This document shows positions 57,001 to 63,000 of a stretch of 64,000 bases of DNA, in pieces. The notes under the pieces are model-generated. The model was not told where the DNA came from. It did not search any database and worked only from the letters and a program-made list of their open reading frames with translations. Positions within the stretch are counted from its first letter, which is position 1; each line of letters begins with the position of its first letter. Where the stretch lies: NCBI GenBank assembly GCA_947623455.1, contig OX392542.1, positions 9,803,625-9,867,624 on the forward strand. Reading direction: 5' to 3'. The DNA is from Mimachlamys varia. Taxonomy: Eukaryota; Mollusca; Bivalvia; Pectinida; Pectinidae. A program made the translations under genes and the position numbers.

Positions 57001-60000
57001 GCTAAAACTTTATGTTGATGTCGTTACTGAAGGAAGAAAAGCAACACCTTAATCTTGCTTCTGATACTTTATGTAGATAAAAATAGACTTTGGGCAAAAA
57101 GGCTGAAAATTAGATCACTCACTCTTTTAAATTGGAAAAATGAGAAGTTTACATTACACTGAAATTCTCAACAAGGTTGAAATCAGATAATCGGCTGAAC
57201 ATTTTCATCTCTGTTTATGATAATTTCACGAATGATCATGGCAATACTTACGTCTAGATCAAACAATCGGAGGATAAGCTGAAATGCTTCCGCTGTCATT
57301 TTGCCGCCCAGCTCTGCCACGAAGTTCGCAATTGACCCTCCACCTGAAAGTAAAATACACATTCAAGTCATCTGTCAGTACCTCACCGCTAATGTATTCA
57401 ATGTAGCCAAGTTGTTCCAAATTCTTACTTTATGATAAACATATACAGTAAAATGTTTCTTTCAAAACTATAATAGTTCTAGCCTTTAAAAGTTTAACTT
57501 TAAAGATAAAAGTTCTTTTTCAGAGTTTTAACAGTTGTCTTTCAATAATTGAATATCATATAATTAGCATCATTTTTACATAACTCAAACTTGCTTATGC
57601 TGTGTCAGCAGAAACTGGTTTTACTAAAGAACGCCTTTATTGAACCTGTGTCAGCTTAAAAATTGTGTTTCCAAACTTTTAACAGGATCTTAGAAAAATG
57701 ATTAAGAATTGAGTGACTATGAGTATAACTTGACCTCTCAAACTACATCTGGACCTTTCAAACTACACATGCCAGATTTTCCGAAGATCAACCTTAGTTA
57801 AAATGTGAACCTGGTGTTTTCTTTCAGGTTCAACCATTTCAACAGTATACACCCCCTTGACACTGACACTTTGTAATCAACCAATACTTTCTCATCTTTA
57901 TTTAACTACAAACCTGGCAGGGTGAAATTTTCGTTACAAATTGGAATGGGGATGTCGAGGTCGGAGATGAAGTAGTCGTCGATGAAGCAGCTGGACCCAT
58001 CAGCGGGACATATACTCATACCAAAGTTGACGATGAACATCTTCCTGACATCATCTTTACCAATACTGAACCTAAAACGGGTAGAAATATCATACTCACT
58101 CTGTATTTTATTCTAAAACTAGTCTATCGTATAAATACCTAAGTATCAACATGTATAAATGGTGTCTGGTAATTCATCAGACCTCCCCTAACTCTTTGCC
58201 TGTGGTTGGCGGTAAACGCCGCCCAGATATTTCTTACCGTCAGCCACTGCCGGCGGCAGCTCAGCGCGGTTGATATTATCGGAAGTACCCGCTGTTTTAC
58301 AATCAAAATTTTACCAATATATATGGGGATTTTTGTCAGAGAATGTCAGCGGGGCTCATTTTCATCCATTTAAACAATGGTATGATATAAATTTAAATGT
58401 TATAGACTTCTGAGAGTAATTTTATCTGACAGAATTATCTGAGAAGACATCGATAATGCATTGATATAAACTGGTAAGTTAAAAAAATTGAAATACATTG
58501 TATTTGAAATAAAAGTTGATTTTTTCAAAAATTTCTCAGTGCCTGGGTCTAGGGAGATAACTCCATTACTTAGCAGGCAAAGAGTTAATGTCAATTTGAA
58601 CTTAACACTGCAGAATAGCTGGGTCAGCCCACAACAAATGACCGGGCCTATACTCGTGATACTATTCTCATGCTCAAACACTGTTTCTGTGTTCAAATCA
58701 CTAAAGTCATGTCAAATGATCTAACAGTCAAATATCAATACTGAAAACAGTTTTTGGTTAAAATCTCATTCTTTTTCCAAATCCTTGACAGAAGAAGCTA
58801 TATTATTAAAGAGACAAGATATTCGGCTTGAGCACAAAATCTATTGTTCAGGAAGAGAATAGTTTCATTCATACAAACCCTGCAGATAGCTCTACAGGAT
58901 TATTGGCAGATCAGTGAATTCAGAATCTTTTTGTATTACTTTTCTGTACTATGTAAAGAGAAATACAGGAGTAAAAAGTAAATTTCCAATACTTTGGTTT
59001 AGTTTGGTTTGGTTCATTTTGTTTTACGTCCTATTAACAGCCAGGATAATTTAAGGACGTGCCAGGTTTTGGAGATGGAGGAAAGCCGGAGTACCTGGAG
59101 AAAAACCAATGACCTATAGTCAGTACCTGGCAACTGTCCCACATGGGATTCGAACTCGCAAACCAGAGGTGGAGGGCTAGTGGTAGAATGTCGGAACACC
59201 TTAACCACTCGGCCACTGCGTTTTTTTCGATACACTTCTTCCATTCCGTCACCAAAAAATGAACATGTGAAGAGAGTCTAATCTTATTGATGCATAAACA
59301 GGAATGTCCTTGTAATAGAGGAAGTACTTACTTGACCATTACGTCTTGTAGAATTTGAACATATTCTGTTTTACCTGCAAATGAAATGTTATTTTATCAA
59401 AACCTGTTTTCCAATGTCAAATTAAATACAGTTGAAACCTTGTTATTTTAAATTAAAGTCAACAGGACAATGGGAAAACTTCAAGTCATTCAAGCATTAA
59501 GTTAAACTGAAATTATTCAAGTTAAACACCACTACATACAATACATGGATATTTAAAGATGGACATTCTCCTGACCAAATCACCCAATACATACAATACA
59601 TGTACATGGATATTTAAAGATGGAAGTTCTCCTGCCCAAGTCACCCATATATAGAAAATTTAGTGATACAAATATCTTTCTGAACTACAATGTTTTTGAT
59701 TTTGACATACAATAACAAGCTTGAAGATGCAGAGATTTTCCTGTTTTACACTCCACAACCATACAGTACGTCTCACCAATTTTGCATGTTATTCACTCTG
59801 TTTACGGTAAACCTTCGGTTAGTTCGAATCGGCGTATAGTTCGAACACAACCTTTCAGTAATAAAAAAAATAATTTTTTGACTCCTTAAAGTTCGAACCT
59901 TGCTTACATAGGTTTCGGATAGTTCGAACACACAGAATTTGATTAAGCCAGTACTGAACTTACGTAATGGATTGCTCTCGGCGATGCAATTTACAGCCTC

Positions 60001-63000
60001 TCAAAACTTGTGTAAACTGATCTATTTTCACACCATCGATGTTAAACAACAGTATAACGTGTAGTACTCATGATGTGCGATATTGTTGTCAGCTTTTTCG
60101 GACAATTTTTGCATAAAGAAGCCACATTTTCCCGATGTTTCTTTCTTGTAAACATAAACATGTGCACGCGCTAATAATCAAACATCTTTATGACCCCGAT
60201 TAGCATCGAAGCGCGGAATAAAGTGTCACACATGCTGACAGGTACGTGTGTATTATCATGGCATTACTGTGTTAAATTTTGATTATATAATCGCGGCCTG
60301 GTCACCGATACCTGATTTATATCTTAATTGATATATTACCTATACAACTGCCGAGACCAAATAATCTATCAGGTATTCGATCGAAGTATTAATTCGTGCA
60401 GTTTCAATCCAACATTCGCTTTACATAAACTTTTGACGATGGTTACGGCATAAAATATTTTCTGTTGTTTTTTTTTTGCGAATTAACTTGATAATAAGGC
60501 CTAATATGAAAGTGAACATTTAAGTCCTACTTATATAAATCATTGTTCATCTTCAGATTTACAAATAAATCGTAATAGGCCATCATTTTTGAGGAACAAC
60601 GATTTGACAGTTTGCCGTGATTTTTTTTGCCGATGTCAAAGTTCTCGGATGTCAACCTGGATAGTTCGAACTCTTCTTTATTCCTGCGGCTATAATTTCG
60701 TATAATTCGATCAGGATTGACAATATTTATTTAATTTTGGTCGAACTGACCGAAGGTTTACCGTAATGTACTTGATATTTCAAAAGTTGTAACTATAATT
60801 AAATGGGGTTTTTTAAAGATACAACTTGGCCTTTATCAACTTACCCCATTCATAAGATATGAGAACTATGGACACAGATATTTTCTCAAACTTGGCCTTA
60901 AGGATGAAGTTACAGGGGTCTAGCTCCACATGGGCTTTGAATGCCTTGGTGTAGCTGAATTCTCCCAGCTGTATGGAGATATCAGCGCAGGCGTCCAGTC
61001 TCATACAGTTACTAGAGATGAAGTAGTAGATTAACTTCTTCAAAGATTCATTTCCAATTTCTGGTATAGTGAGACTTCTGTTAAACAGGGAACATGCTGA
61101 AAAATTAAAACAGATTTTTTAAGGTTTAGATTACAATATACAAATACAGAACATACTGCAAAATTGTAACAGTACTTTTGATATTTAGATTTCAATATTC
61201 AAATACGAAATATGTTGAAAAACTTGTAACTGCATTTTTAAGATTTAATTAGATTTCAATATTAAAATATGAAACATATTGAAAAATTGAAACTGCATTT
61301 TGAAGATTTAGATTTCATTATTCAAATACAAAATTTGCTGCAAAATTGAAACATCGATAGTGTTACATTTGAAGATATTAAAACCTCACTATTTTGGAAG
61401 TAACTTGTGTTTGTTATATAAGGATTGAAAGTATTTTTTTAACTTTCATTGTGCTATGAAAGTTAAAAAAATAACTTTCAATCCATAAATTTACATTTTT
61501 ACTATAGAACAATTGTTTAACTTCATTTATATTTTTTCCAATAATAAGTTTATTACTCGCGTTGGTATATGTGTCGTCGTTTAAACGACATTGGCGGAAC
61601 AGCCCAGCTTGAATAAAATTGGCGCCAATGATAATAATAAGTCGTTTGAGTGTTTGACGCAAAGGCATTCTGCATGTTATTCGAAGCGGCCCTACAAGAC
61701 TCTCATTGAACAAGCTTGATCCATGACATCATAATTAAACCACATGCTACGTCTCGAGAACCATTGCTTTCATACTTTTATGAAAGGCTTTTTTGCTGGT
61801 ATTGTTCATATAGTGGGTTGCAGCGAAAATGTAAATACATGTATATGTTAACCAGCTGATTGTTCATCATGTGAAACTTCGATACAGATCCTACTTATCA
61901 TGTGAAACATTGATACAGATTCTACAACTGTAATTTAACAGTGTTTTATACCTGTCTATCACTGCAATATCAGAAATATTCTCAAGTAGCTCATTTTGTT
62001 AAATTTCAAATCATGAGTTTGTAAAATCCCTCATTACACACTCTAACCCATCCAAACAAAGTTGAAGTCACATTTGAACCAGAATTCGTTTGAATGTATC
62101 AACCAGAACTTCAAAATACCAATGTTTAATTGGATGTACTTATCTATGATAATAACTACAGTTTCTACAGTATATAGCTTCACCACAAAGACTCAAAGTC
62201 TCTGATAAATAAACTCGAATCAACTCACTTCTATCATCCAGACTGTAGCGAGCCAGGAGTGCGGCCCGATCTCCAACCGTACTCAGGCCACGAGAAGCCA
62301 TCGCCTCCTTCAGCTGTAAGTCTGTCTTGATCTCTCCACGAGGACAGGGATCCGTCTCGTCCAACATGTCCTACAAATGATGAATAAATTAAGATCATAT
62401 GTATCTAGATGCCCATTGCCCTAATTGGACATTAAAGGTATTGATCACCTCCCTGACCACTTGGGTTTTCTCCATGTGCTCCAGTTTCCTCCCACATTAA
62501 GAGCCCATGTGTTCTTATATCTTGGACAAGAATGATAAATGCGGAATAATTTTCAATGACTTCTAAAAATTAAAGATGATAATATTTCCAAATAAATCAA
62601 TTTTGATCATTTACTAATGTAAGAAATATTCAGGAAAAAAGTCAATTTTCCAAATATAATAACAATTACATTCATCACTTAGCATTCCTAAGTTTTTATC
62701 AGTTTCAATATGCATATATATATTAACTGATATGGCAACCATAATTTCTTAAATCTTGTACATTCCATCTTAATACATTCAATTGGAACTCCTCACATTC
62801 AAAGGTTGGAATAGTTCATCATGGAATTTTGAGGTAAATGAGTTCCGAGTCTTCAATTGTAAAGGGGAGGTAACTCACTGAGGGAAGTCCAAGGACCTCC
62901 AGCAAAGCACTAGCTGCTGCTTCTGATGCCATCTTTAAAGCCGCAGCACCCGCCTCTTTCAAACGATTAGCTATAGCTTCTTTACTGAAGAACTCCTTAA

